A stretch of DNA of 64,000 nt. It comes from Actinomycetota bacterium (GTDB lineage: Bacteria > Actinomycetota > Actinomycetes > S36-B12 > FW305-bin1). The translations under genes and the position numbers were made by a program. The notes under the pieces are model-generated. The model worked only from the letters and a program-made list of their open reading frames with translations. It ran no database searches and was not told where the DNA came from. Shown in pieces: positions 34,157 to 43,900 of the stretch. Where the stretch lies: positions 186,001 to 250,000 of the forward strand of contig SCTR01000009.1 in assembly GCA_004297305.1 (NCBI GenBank). Reading direction: 5' to 3'. Every line of letters begins with the position of its first letter. Position 1 is the stretch's first letter.

Positions 34157-35218
34157 CTACTGTGTCCGGCGGCGCCGCAGGAACGGTTGGGACAGCGCCG
34201 GCGGAATCCAGCCGCGATCGGCCTGGGTCGTGTTCGTCCCGGGCGGCACTATGGCGTCGATCGCGTCGAGCAGATCCGGGGTGAGCGTCACGTCGGCCGC
34301 GCCGATCTGGGACTCCAGGTGTTCCAGCGTCCGCGGGCCGATGATCGGCGAGGTGATCGCCGGATGCTGCATCACGAACGCGATCGCCATATGGATCAGC
34401 GAGATGCCGGCCTGTTCCGCCAGCAGCGCGAGCGATTCGACGACCTGGAGTTTGCGCTGGTTCTCGTCGGAGCTCAGGTCGTAGCGGGCGGCCATCCGGA
34501 CGGCCCGCTTGGACCCGGGAGCCTCCGCGTTCACCCGGTATCGCCCGGTCAGCCAGCCACCGGCCAGCGGCCCCCACGAGAGCACGCCCATGCCGAACTG
34601 CTGGGCGACCGGCAGGAGGTCGGCCTCGATGCCGCGCGCCAGGATCGAGTACGGCGGTTGCTCGGTGATGAACCGGCCGAGCCCACGCTTCTCGGCGATC
34701 CACTGGGCCTCGACGATCTGGTGGGCCGGGAACGTCGAACTACCGAAGGCGCGAATCTTGCCCTGCTGTCGTAGATCGGTCAGCGCGGACAGCGTCTCCT
34801 CGAGGCCGGTCGCCGGGTCGGGCCGGTGGACCTGGTAGAGGTCGATCCAGTCCGTGCCCAGACGCTTCAGGCTGGCCTCGACCTCCTGGATGATCCAGCG
34901 GCGTGAGTTGCCACGCTTGTTCGGGTCACCGGCGACGTCGAATCCGGATTCGGGCGGGATGCCCATCTGCCCGTGGAACTTCGTCGCGACGATCACCTCG
35001 TCGCGACGGCCGGCGATGGCTTTGCCGACGATGATCTCGGATTCACCCTGCGAATACATGTCGGCGGTGTCGATGAAATTGATCCCGCCGTCCAGAGCGG
35101 CGTGGATCACCTTGATCGACGTGTCGTGGTCACGCTCGCCCCAGTTGCCGAACATCATGGCGCCCAGACAGAGCGAACTGACGGTCATTCCGGTGTCGCC
35201 CAAGCTTCGGTATTCCAT
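34157..35218 (-). CDS. Aldo/keto reductase
   Basis: A 353-residue NADPH-dependent AKR. Catalytic residues are visible as Asp50 and Tyr55 ('FIDTADMYSQGESE'), Lys80 ('VATKFHG') and His in 'DLYQVHRPDP'. A cofactor-binding segment 'SPIIGPRTLEHLESQIGA' lies near the C-terminus. It resembles YajO/YccK-type AKRs acting on aldehydes and ketones. ATG 35218 is preceded by TACTGT at an 8-nt gap, suggesting a very short leader. It converges on the flavoprotein gene. Confidence 0.92.
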   Translation of the reverse strand: MEYRSLGDTGMTVSSLCLGAMMFGNWGERDHDTSIKVIHAALDGGINFIDTADMYSQGESEIIVGKAIAGRRDEVIVATKFHGQMGIPPESGFDVAGDPNKRGNSRRWIIQEVEASLKRLGTDWIDLYQVHRPDPATGLEETLSALTDLRQQGKIRAFGSSTFPAHQIVEAQWIAEKRGLGRFITEQPPYSILARGIEADLLPVAQQFGMGVLSWGPLAGGWLTGRYRVNAEAPGSKRAVRMAARYDLSSDENQRKLQVVESLALLAEQAGISLIHMAIAFVMQHPAITSPIIGPRTLEHLESQIGAADVTLTPDLLDAIDAIVPPGTNTTQADRGWIPPALSQPFLRRRRTQ

Positions 35219-35284
35219 GACTGCGCACAGTAGACGAGCAGCGGTGGGATCGGGGCCGGGGGTCGGCCGACGCGCGTACGGCGA

Positions 35285-36613
35285 TCAGGTCGCGAAGAGC
35301 AAAAGCAGTCCGACGAGCGTGTAACCCACCATGACGACCATCAGCGGCACTTGACCAAGGATCGCCCGACGTCGGGGGAACAACTCGATCGCCCGGTCGT
35401 GCGCGGCCAGCACGCCACCGACGTGCCCGGCGACGACGGCGACGACCATGATCGTCGACACGAGCGTCGGGTCGACCAACTCCGCCGGCGGCGTCCAGCC
35501 GGCCGTGCCCCACAGATTCGCGCCGGTGCCGAATGGATCGCTCAGATAGGCCAGGGTCTGCCAGCCCACCAGGACCAGGAACGAGTAGTAGTGGGCAACG
35601 ACGTAGCCCAAGGCGATGGGCACGATGCTGTGGGCGAACTGCGCCGGCATGCGCCGCAGCGGAACGTCGCCGCCGCCGAGTGCGCCGGAGGCCGTCGTGG
35701 CGGCGACGTACACCAGGCCCATCAGAGCGATGACCACCACCAGTCCGCCGGCCGACAGCACTTCGAACGAGATGTCCTGGTCCTGCGCCCAGGCGAACCA
35801 GGTGGGTGAGTTCGAGAAACCGTCAAACGCGGTCGACCCCAGCATCACCACGACGAAACCGGCCAGGCCGGCGACCGCCGGAGTGCGCGACAGCGACGCG
35901 AGGGGGGAACGCCAGACCCAGCGACCGTCGTCGGCGCGCGACAGCAACGACAGCCGGCCGAGCAGGGTCGAGTACAACTCGAACCCGTCTGCGCGGTCGA
36001 TCCAGCGCGATCCGAACATGATGGCGCCCACCAGGACTACCGCGCCGTAGCCGAGGAGGAACACCCGCAGCGTCACCGTGCTGGTCCGGTCCGGCGCGGC
36101 CAGTTCCAGCCAGAGGAACGCCAGCAGGGTCAGCGCTGCCGGCCAGCACCCGACGCGGTCGGATAGCCGGAAGGCGCCGTTCGCCGGGTCGAGACGCAGC
36201 AGCCGGGCCAGCCCCAGGTGGAGCGTGCGCAGCGGATTGAGGGCCCGCCACACCGGGCCGAACAGGGCGGAGGCGATGGCCAGCGTGCCGACCCAGAACA
36301 GGACGTAGACGGCGCCCGCCGTGGGATTGCGCGCATTGTCCGGGCCGACGAAGGCGGCGAGGGCGACGTAGCCCACAGCGAGCAGCCCGCCGAGGCGCAG
36401 CACGGTCCGCAGCGCTGCCGAGGACAAGGTCGTGGCCAGCCAGGCCGGTACATCTCGGCCCTGCATCGACCGGTACCGCGGTCGATGCCACAGCACGGCG
36501 AGCGCGACGAACGACACCGTGACGGCCAACGCGGCTGCGGTGAGGGCGAGCCCGAACGGGATGGGCAGGTCCTGCCGGCCACCGATGCCGTGTGCCGGAA
36601 CGAAGACCGCCAC
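35285..36613 (-). CDS. Polytopic membrane protein (family often labelled 'fenitrothion hydrolase')
   Basis: A 442-residue protein with about ten hydrophobic segments. It starts 'VAVFVPAHGIGGRQDLPIPF' and includes 'AVYVLFWVGTLAIASALFGPVW', 'HSIVPIALGYVVAHYYSFLVLVG' and a C-terminal helix pair. I recall similar actinobacterial proteins being annotated as fenitrothion hydrolase FedB; the enzymatic label is doubtful for an integral membrane protein. GTG 36613 (GGGAG upstream) is preferred over the longer GTG 36673. It is divergent from the WS/DGAT gene, sharing a 100-bp promoter region. Function unknown. Confidence 0.7.
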   Translation of the reverse strand: MAVFVPAHGIGGRQDLPIPFGLALTAAALAVTVSFVALAVLWHRPRYRSMQGRDVPAWLATTLSSAALRTVLRLGGLLAVGYVALAAFVGPDNARNPTAGAVYVLFWVGTLAIASALFGPVWRALNPLRTLHLGLARLLRLDPANGAFRLSDRVGCWPAALTLLAFLWLELAAPDRTSTVTLRVFLLGYGAVVLVGAIMFGSRWIDRADGFELYSTLLGRLSLLSRADDGRWVWRSPLASLSRTPAVAGLAGFVVVMLGSTAFDGFSNSPTWFAWAQDQDISFEVLSAGGLVVVIALMGLVYVAATTASGALGGGDVPLRRMPAQFAHSIVPIALGYVVAHYYSFLVLVGWQTLAYLSDPFGTGANLWGTAGWTPPAELVDPTLVSTIMVVAVVAGHVGGVLAAHDRAIELFPRRRAILGQVPLMVVMVGYTLVGLLLLFAT

Positions 36614-36713
36614 CGTGCTCCCATCTGTCCGGCCACCCGTGGCGGCACCGCCGTACCATGCGCAGCGTGCCACGATGGCCGCGGTGCGGTTGTCGGTGGG
36701 TCGGGAGGTCAGC

Positions 36714-38123
36714 GTGGTCGACCGGCTCAGCGCGCTGGACGCGTCGTTCCTTTACATGGAGTCGGCCACCACACCGATGCACGTCGGCGGTGTCGCAATC
36801 TTCCAGGAACCCGATGGGGCCCCGTTTGACCACGAGGTGCTGCTGCGGCTGATCGGGGAGCGCATCGTCTTGACGCCCCGGTTCCGGCAGCGGATCCGGT
36901 CGGTCCCGGGCCGGCTGGCCGGTCCGGTGTGGGTCGACGACGCGGAGTTCGACCCGGAGTACCACGTCCGGCGGTCGGGGCTGCCCAGGCCCGGGACCGA
37001 CGCTCAGCTGCGAGACCTGGTGGCACGGATCATGAGCCGGCCGTTGGACCGCCGCCGCCCGCTGTGGGAGATGTATCTGATCGAGGGCCTGCAGGACAAC
37101 AGGTTCGCGATTCTGACCAAGACCCATCACGCGATGGTCGACGGGCTCGGCGCGGTCGACATCGGTCAGGTGCTGCTGGACGCCTCGCCCGAGCCGCGTG
37201 CCACCCAACCCGATGCGTGGCAACCGGAACCGGCGCCCAGCCAGGTCACCCTGGTGGCCGATGCGGTCTGCGACGTGGTGGGCCGCCTGGTCCGCTCGCC
37301 GTCCCGGATCGCGCAGCAGACGCGCGAGGTGATTGAGGACGTCGGGGCTGCGGCCGCCGAGTTGGCGCGGCATGGTGCCGGTGTCCTGGCCGCTGCGTTG
37401 TCCGTGGCGCGAGCGGCGCCGCCGGGTCCGCTGAACGGTGGGATTGGCGAGGCCCGCCGGTTCGCGACCGCCCGAGCCTCGGTCGCGGACCTGCGGGCGG
37501 TACGCCGGGCGCACGGGGGCACCGTGAACGACGTCCTGCTGGCCGTCGTCGCCGGCGCGCTGCGGACCTTCCTGCTCAGCCGCGGCGAGCCGCTGGACGA
37601 CCGAACCACCGTCCGCGCTCTGGTCCCGGTCAGCGTCCGGACACCGGGCGATTCGACCCCCGGGAACCAGATCGCTCCGGTCGTCTGTGAGCTTCCGGTC
37701 GGCGAGGCCGACCCGGTGATCCGGTTGCAACGGGTGCGCCGGGAGATGGACACGGCCAAAGCGAGCGGCCAGCTGCTGGGGGCACGGTCGATCATCGGGT
37801 TGGCGGGGTTCGCGCCGCCCACGCTGCACCTGCTGGGATCCCGCGCAGCCAGCGAGTTGTCGCGCCGCGTCTACAACGTGCTGGTGACCAATGTGCCCGG
37901 ACCGCAGTTCCCGCTCTATGCGGCCGGCGCCCGGATGCTCGCGGCGTACCCCGTGGCGCCGCTGGCCAAGGGCCAGGCGCTCGCCGTCGGGGTCACCTCG
38001 TACGACGGCGGGGTGTTCTTCGGCCTCAACGCCGATCGGGAGGCCATGCCCGACCTCGACCTGATCGCGGTGATGCTCACCGACGCGCTGGCGGAACTCG
38101 TCGCGCTGTCGCCACAGCCCTGA
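36714..38123 (+). CDS. Wax ester synthase/diacylglycerol acyltransferase (WS/DGAT)
   Basis: A 469-residue bifunctional acyltransferase that makes triacylglycerol or wax esters from acyl-CoA, typical of lipid-storing actinobacteria. The condensation-type active site HHAMVDG is at residues 138-144. Other family landmarks are 'RPLWEMYLIEGL', 'NDVLLAVVAGALRTFL' and 'YNVLVTNVPGPQFPLY'. GTG 36714 has GGGAGG at 5-6 nt. A 21-bp repeat array starts at its last codons. Confidence 0.94.
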   Translation: MVDRLSALDASFLYMESATTPMHVGGVAIFQEPDGAPFDHEVLLRLIGERIVLTPRFRQRIRSVPGRLAGPVWVDDAEFDPEYHVRRSGLPRPGTDAQLRDLVARIMSRPLDRRRPLWEMYLIEGLQDNRFAILTKTHHAMVDGLGAVDIGQVLLDASPEPRATQPDAWQPEPAPSQVTLVADAVCDVVGRLVRSPSRIAQQTREVIEDVGAAAAELARHGAGVLAAALSVARAAPPGPLNGGIGEARRFATARASVADLRAVRRAHGGTVNDVLLAVVAGALRTFLLSRGEPLDDRTTVRALVPVSVRTPGDSTPGNQIAPVVCELPVGEADPVIRLQRVRREMDTAKASGQLLGARSIIGLAGFAPPTLHLLGSRAASELSRRVYNVLVTNVPGPQFPLYAAGARMLAAYPVAPLAKGQALAVGVTSYDGGVFFGLNADREAMPDLDLIAVMLTDALAELVALSPQP

Positions 38124-38214
38124 ACCGCGCCGCCACAGCCCTGAACCGCGCCGCCACAGGCGTGGACCGAGTCGCCACAGCTTGGGACCGCGCCGCCGCG
38201 GGCCGAAGCCGCGA
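38110..38214. repeat. Five 21-bp tandem repeats spanning the WS/DGAT stop codon
   Basis: Units at 38110, 38131, 38152, 38173 and 38194 share the core CGCCACAGCC...GACCGCG. The first two are identical and later ones increasingly diverged. Unit 1 carries the gene's terminal codons and stop. The array fills most of the 126-bp gap to the next gene. Confidence 0.92.
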
Positions 38215-38249
38215 CGCCACCGGAGCGCCGGCTGGGCCATGCTGTGCGG

Positions 38250-38672
38250 ATGCGCGCCTATGTCCCGGTCAGCTCCGAGACGCTGCGTGAGGTCGCCGGT
38301 CACCGCCGGGTCCCGCCGGCGGCGGCGTACGCGGTGACCGGTGCGTTGCGCGCCGGGTATCCGGCGTACGACGAGGAAGAACTGGAGTACGAGGCGACGG
38401 TGCTCGCCGCGCTGGCGGCCCGGGCGCTCGCCGTCCCGGTTGCCGGCCAGGGTCCGTCGCAGCCCGCCTACGTGCTGGCTGTCGACGTGCCGAGCCAGCA
38501 GGTCGCGGAGACCGGCGACGCCGGCGTCCAGTTGACCGATGCCGTACCGCTGTCGGCAGTGGCGGCCGTGCTCGTCGAAGAACTCACCGCCACCGGACCG
38601 GTTCCCGACGAGGACCCGGAACTGTCCTGGTTCGCCACGCAAGAGCTCGCCGATCTGCTCCGGGACCGGTGA
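38250..38672 (+). CDS. Conserved actinobacterial protein (DUF6912-like)
   Basis: A 140-residue soluble protein. The start 'MRAYVPVSSETLREVAGHR', then 'AYAVTGALRAGYPAYDEEELEYEATVLAALAA', resembles DUF6912 proteins as I remember them. The C-terminal half is a Ser/Val-rich alpha/beta segment ending 'ELADLLRDR'. No catalytic motif is evident. ATG 38250 is preceded by CATGCT ending 7 nt upstream, so it may be leaderless. Its stop overlaps the pruA GTG (GTGA), implying coupled expression. Confidence 0.72.
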   Translation: MRAYVPVSSETLREVAGHRRVPPAAAYAVTGALRAGYPAYDEEELEYEATVLAALAARALAVPVAGQGPSQPAYVLAVDVPSQQVAETGDAGVQLTDAVPLSAVAAVLVEELTATGPVPDEDPELSWFATQELADLLRDR

Positions 38673-40303
38673 CGACCGTGGACGCGCTGACCGCGGTGCC
38701 CGAACCGGTCAACGAGCGCGTCCTGGGTTATGCGCCCGGCAGTCCCGAACGCGCCGACGTGCTCGCCGCGCTCGCCGAGCTGGCCGGCGGCGTGGGTGAC
38801 CTGCCGATGACCATCGGCGGCCGGCGGTGTGCCGCATCCGGCGATCCGGTCGACGTCGTTGCGCCACACGCCCATCGGCAGGTGTTGGGGACGTTGCGCG
38901 AGGCCGGTCACGTCGATGCCAGGGCCGCGGTACGAGCCGCGCTCGCGGCCGCTCCCGGCTGGCGCGACCTGTCTTTCGACGATCGCGCTGCGGTGCTGCT
39001 GCGGGCCGCCGACCTGCTCAGCGGTCCGTGGCGGGCGCGGCTCAATGCCGCGACGATGCTGGGTCAGGGCAAGACGGTCGGCCAGGCGGAGATCGACGCG
39101 GCCTGCGAACTGGCCGACTTCTGGCGCTTCAACGCCTGGTTCGGCAGCGAGCTACTGGCCGAGCAGCCCAGATCTGCTCCGGGAGTGTGGAACCGGGCCG
39201 ACCACCGTCCGCTGGAGGGCTTCGTCTACGCCGTCTCGCCGTTCAACTTCACCGCCATCGCCGGGAACCTCCCGACCGCCCCGGCGCTCATGGGAAACAC
39301 CGTCATCTGGAAGCCCGCCCCGACGCAGCAGCTCGCGGCGCAACTGACGTTGCAGTTGCTGGAGGAAGCCGGGCTGCCCGACGGGGTGATCAATCTGGTC
39401 ACCGGCTCGGGAGTGGCGGTGAGTGAGGTGGTGCTGGCCGATCCCGACCTGGCCGGAATCCATTTCACCGGTTCGACGGCGGTGTTCCAGCAGTTGTGGC
39501 GTGCGGTGGGAGCGAACATCGCCGGGTATCGCGGCTACCCGCGTCTGGTCGGCGAGACCGGCGGCAAGGACTTCGTCCTGGCGCATCCGAGCGCCGATCT
39601 CGCCGTCCTGCGCACCGCGCTGGTCCGCGGTGCCTTCGAGTACCAGGGTCAGAAGTGCTCAGCGGCCTCGCGGGCGTACCTGCCGCGCAGCGTGTGGGAA
39701 CGGCTGGGCGCCGAGCTGGTCGACCTCGTCGACGAACTGCCGATCGGGCCGGTAACCGACCTCTCGGTGTTCGCCGGCGCACTGATCGACAGGCGGGCGT
39801 TCAACCGGGTGACGGCGGCGATCGACCGCGCCGCAAGCGATCCGACGGTACGGATCATCGCGGGTGGGACGTACGACGACAGCGACGGCTGGTTCGTCCG
39901 ACCGACGCTGCTGCTGTGCAGCGATCCGACCCGCGAATGGTTCTCCCAGGAGATCTTCGGCCCCGTGCTCGCGCTGCACGTCTTCGACGACGCCGACTAC
40001 GACACCGTCGTCCGGCAGCTGGAATCGGTTGCGCCCTATGCCTTGACCGGATCGATCATCGCGCAGGACCGCGACGCGATCTCGGCGGCGACCCAGGCAT
40101 TGCGGTTCGCCGCCGGGAATCTCTACATCAACGACAAGCCGACCGGTGCGGTGGTGGGGCAGCAGCCGTTCGGCGGGGCGAGGGCGTCGGGCACCAACGA
40201 CAAGTCCGGCTCACGGCAGAACCTGCTGCGCTGGACCTCGACCCGGGTCATCAAGGAGACCTTCGTGCCGCCGGTCGACCATCGCTATCCCCATCAGCTG
40301 TGA
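38669..40303 (+). CDS. pruA: L-glutamate gamma-semialdehyde (delta-1-pyrroline-5-carboxylate) dehydrogenase
   Basis: A 544-residue aldehyde dehydrogenase oxidising P5C/glutamate semialdehyde to glutamate with NAD in proline catabolism. The catalytic nucleophile is Cys330 in 'GQKCSAASR', with Glu296 in 'VGETGGKD' and the cofactor loop 'FTGST'. The C-terminal 'NDKPTGAVVGQQPFGGARASGTNDK' is diagnostic for this ALDH4 type. No proline dehydrogenase gene is adjacent. GTG 38669 overlaps the upstream stop. The 3' end overlaps the convergent DUF2505 gene by 10 bp. Confidence 0.94.
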   Translation: MTTVDALTAVPEPVNERVLGYAPGSPERADVLAALAELAGGVGDLPMTIGGRRCAASGDPVDVVAPHAHRQVLGTLREAGHVDARAAVRAALAAAPGWRDLSFDDRAAVLLRAADLLSGPWRARLNAATMLGQGKTVGQAEIDAACELADFWRFNAWFGSELLAEQPRSAPGVWNRADHRPLEGFVYAVSPFNFTAIAGNLPTAPALMGNTVIWKPAPTQQLAAQLTLQLLEEAGLPDGVINLVTGSGVAVSEVVLADPDLAGIHFTGSTAVFQQLWRAVGANIAGYRGYPRLVGETGGKDFVLAHPSADLAVLRTALVRGAFEYQGQKCSAASRAYLPRSVWERLGAELVDLVDELPIGPVTDLSVFAGALIDRRAFNRVTAAIDRAASDPTVRIIAGGTYDDSDGWFVRPTLLLCSDPTREWFSQEIFGPVLALHVFDDADYDTVVRQLESVAPYALTGSIIAQDRDAISAATQALRFAAGNLYINDKPTGAVVGQQPFGGARASGTNDKSGSRQNLLRWTSTRVIKETFVPPVDHRYPHQL

Positions 40304-40827
40304 TGGTCGCCGTCCGGCCCGCCCGGACTCGCCGTCAGCCACGTCCTGGCGACGGTTTCCTCCTTGCGCAGGTAGCGCAGGACCTGGTCGCGCACGAGCT
40401 CTTCCACTTTCCGGCCGGCGAACGGGATCGACGACGTCACCTCGGCTGCGGCGGTGAGGGTGCAACCGCCGTCATCGTCGTCCGCCAGCGTCGCCGTGCC
40501 GGTCATGCTCGCCGGAGCCGAGCCGAACGTGGCGTGCACTGACGCCGTCCGGGAGCCGTCGGGCCCTGCCGCAGACCAGGTCTGGGTCTCGACGATGTCG
40601 ACCGTCGGACCGATGAAGCGCTGGACCAGGCTGGGAGCGTCGGTCGTCGGCATGCTGCGGCGGCTCACCACCACGACGCCGTCCCCCTCCTCGCGGACCT
40701 CCGGCGTGGTCGACGTCGCCCCGCTGGCCTTGCCCTTGGCGGTGACGTACGCCGGGTCGCGCAGCATGGCGAAGGTGGCGCGCGCGTCGGCGCCGAACCG
40801 CTGAACGGCGGTGAATCGGGTACTCAC
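40294..40827 (-). CDS. DUF2505 (START/SRPBCC-like) protein
   Basis: A 177-residue protein matching DUF2505, a helix-grip (SRPBCC-like) family common in actinobacteria: 'FGADARATFAMLRDPAYV', then repeated strands 'VVVVSRRSMPT', 'QTWSAAGPDGS' and 'GTATLADDDDGG', and a C-terminal helix 'KVEELVRDQVLRYLRKEETV'. Such folds bind hydrophobic ligands. GTG 40827 has TAGCCT nine bases upstream. The gene lies between pruA and gdh on the opposite strand and is divergent from gdh. Confidence 0.8.
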   Translation of the reverse strand: MSTRFTAVQRFGADARATFAMLRDPAYVTAKGKASGATSTTPEVREEGDGVVVVSRRSMPTTDAPSLVQRFIGPTVDIVETQTWSAAGPDGSRTASVHATFGSAPASMTGTATLADDDDGGCTLTAAAEVTSSIPFAGRKVEELVRDQVLRYLRKEETVARTWLTASPGGPDGDHHS

Positions 40828-40902
40828 AGCCGGCAGAGGCTACCGTGTCGGGGCCGGCACGAGCCGTGCCCGGTCCGACCACGGCGAAGGGGCAGGACGG
40901 CG

Positions 40903-43900
40903 ATGTCCACAGCGGCGTCCGAGGCAGCCAAGGACGACCTGCTGGCCGCCGCGGTCGCCACTGCCGGGCCCGTTGGGCGTCCCCTGGTCGACCTGGCTGC
41001 GCTGATCCGCCGCTACTACCGCGGGGTCGCCGTAGCCGACCTCGTGCCCCGTGGCCCGGCCGCTGTCGCCGGGGCTGTCACGTCGCAACTTCAGTTGGCT
41101 TCGCAGCGACCGCTCGGCAAGGTCGCGGTCCGGGTGAGCACTCCGGCCGCCGGCAGTGAAGGCTGGTCGACGGGCCGGATCGCCGCCGGCCACACCGTGG
41201 TCGAGGTCGTCACCGAGGACATGCCGTTCCTGGTCGACTCGATCGTCTCCGAACTGTCGCGGCAGGCGCGGCCGATCCACCTCGTCGTGCACCCCGTGGT
41301 CGTCGTACGCCGGGACCTGCTCGGTGAACTCCTCGACGTCCTCGACGTCGACGCGGACGACCCGGCGGCGGCCGAGCCCGGCGTGGTGGTGGAATCCTGG
41401 ATCCACGTCGAGGTCGACCGCGAGACGGACCCGGGAGATCTCGAAGCCTTGCGCAAGGCGCTGGTGCGGGTCCTGGCGGACGTTCGCGAGGCGGTCGAGG
41501 ACTGGGATCGGTTGCGGGGCAAGGCCCAACAGCTGGCCGCCGCCTTCGACACCGCACCACCGGGTTTCGACGCCGAGGAGGTAGCCGAGGGCGTGGCGTT
41601 GCTGCGCTGGCTCGCCGACGACCACTTCACCTTCCTCGGATACCGCGAATACGACCTGCGCGGTACCGGCGCGGATTCGCGGCTGCTCGCCGTCCCCGGG
41701 ACCGGCCTGGGCGTGCTCCGGTCGGACCCCGTCGAGCACCGGCGTGAAGCACGGCTGCCACCGCGCGTGCAGGCCAAGGCGCGCGAACCGCACCTGTTGG
41801 TGATCACGAAGGCGAACTCACGCTCCACGGTCCACCGGCCGGCCCACCTGGACTACGTCGGGGTCAAGCGGGTCGAGGCCGACGGGACGATCACCGGCGA
41901 GTATCGCTTCATCGGCCTCTACAGCGCCGCGGCGTACACCCAATCGGTGTTCGACATTCCGGTGCTGCGCCGCAAGGCATCTCGGGTGATTGCCCAGGCG
42001 GGGTTCCCGGCCGACTCCCACTCCGGGAACGATCTGGTCACCTTCCTCGAGACGTACCCCCGCGACGAGCTGTTTCAGGTCGGCGAGGAGGAACTGCTCG
42101 AGGTCGCCACCGCGGTGCTGCAGATCCAGGAGCGTCGCACGACCCGGCTGTTCTGCCGTCGCGACGTGTACGACCGGTTCTACTCCTGCCTGGTGTACGT
42201 GCCTCGTGACCGCTACACCACGGCGGTCCGGTTGCGGTTGGAGGACGTCCTTCGCGAGGCGGTGCCGGGCGCCGAGATCGACTACACCGCAAGGGTGTCC
42301 GAGTCCGTGCTCGCTCGACTGCATTTCGTCGTCCGAGCACCGAGGGGCGCTGCCCTGCCGGACATCGACGTGCGTGCGCTCGAAGGCCGCGTCGCTGCGG
42401 CGGCCCGGGCCTGGGAGGACGACTTCACCGACCAGCTGGCCGCGACCGTGGGGGAGGAGGACGCCGCCGCCCTGGTACGGACCTGGCGCGCTGCCTTTCC
42501 CGAGGGCTACAAGGAGGAGACCTCGGCCGCCGACGCGGTCGCGGACCTGGCGCGGCTGCAGGCCCTCGAACCGCAGAGCCTGACAGCCAGCCTCTATCGC
42601 CCGGCAGCCGCAGCACCGGACGAGTGGCGCTTCAAGCTCTATCGATCCGGCGCGGCCTTGTCGCTGTCCCAGGTCCTGCCGATCCTGGGTCACCTCGGCG
42701 TCGAGGTGATCGACGAGCGGCCGTACCAGTTCGACCCCAAAGGTGAAGCCCCGCTGTGGATCTACGACTTCGGCCTGCGGCTACGGGCGCCGGTCGGCAC
42801 GGGCGCCGAGTCGCTGCAGGCACGGTTCGAGGACGCCTTCGCCGCCATCTGGAGCGGCCGCAGTGAGGCCGACGGGCTCGCCGCGCTGGTGACCGTCGCC
42901 GGTCTGACGTGGCGGCGCGTGGTGGTGCTGCGGGCGTACGTCCGCTACCTCCGGCAGATCGGTACGGCGTTCAGCCAGAGCTACATCGAGCAGGTGGTCG
43001 TCGCGCACGGCGACGTCGCGCGCAGCCTGCTCGACCTGCATGACGCCCGCTTCGACCCGGCGCTGGATACGGCCGAACGCGACACGGCCACGGCCGAGCG
43101 AACCGCCGGGCTGCGCTCCCAGCTCGACGACGTGGCGACACTGGACGCCGACCGGATCCTGCGGTCGCTGCTGACCCTCGTGCAGGCGACCGTGCGGACC
43201 AGCCATTTCCAGCCGGGCCCGGACGGTCAGTCGGCGCAGCACGTGGCCATCAAACTGGCAGCGCGCAGCATCCCGGAGCTGCCCGAACCGCGTCCCGAGC
43301 GCGAGATCTGGGTGTACTCGCCGAGAGTCGAAGGGGTCCACCTGCGTTTCGGCCCGGTCGCCCGCGGCGGATTGCGCTGGAGTGACCGGCCGGAGGACTT
43401 CCGGACCGAGATTCTCGGGTTGGTCAAAGCGCAGAGCGTCAAGAACGCCATCATCGTCCCGGTGGGCGCCAAGGGGGGTTTCTTCCCCAAGCAGCTGCCT
43501 GACGCCGCGGCCGACCGTGACGCCTGGCTCGCCGAAGGTACTGCGGCGTACCGCATCTTCGTCAGCGCGCTGCTGGACGTGACGGACAATCTGGTCGCCG
43601 GGGTCGTCGTGCCGCCGCCGCGAGTCGTCCGCTACGACGGCGACGACAGCTACCTGGTGGTGGCTGCGGACAAGGGCACGGCGACGTTCTCGGACGTGGC
43701 GAACCGGATCGCCGCCGAGCACGACTACTGGCTGGGTGACGCGTTCGCCTCCGGCGGCTCGGTCGGCTTCGACCACAAGGCGATGGGCATCACCGCCCGT
43801 GGTGCCTGGGAGTCCGTGACCCATCACTTCGGTGAACTCGGTGTGGATGTGCGGACCGACGCGGTCAGCTGCGTCGGCATCGGCGACATGAGCGGGGACG

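Noticed and set aside
35823-38642. 939-codon open frame on the minus strand opposite WS/DGAT and its neighbours
   Set aside because: It is antisense to a well-supported gene, is His/Arg/Gly-rich and featureless, and is explained by high-GC codon bias.
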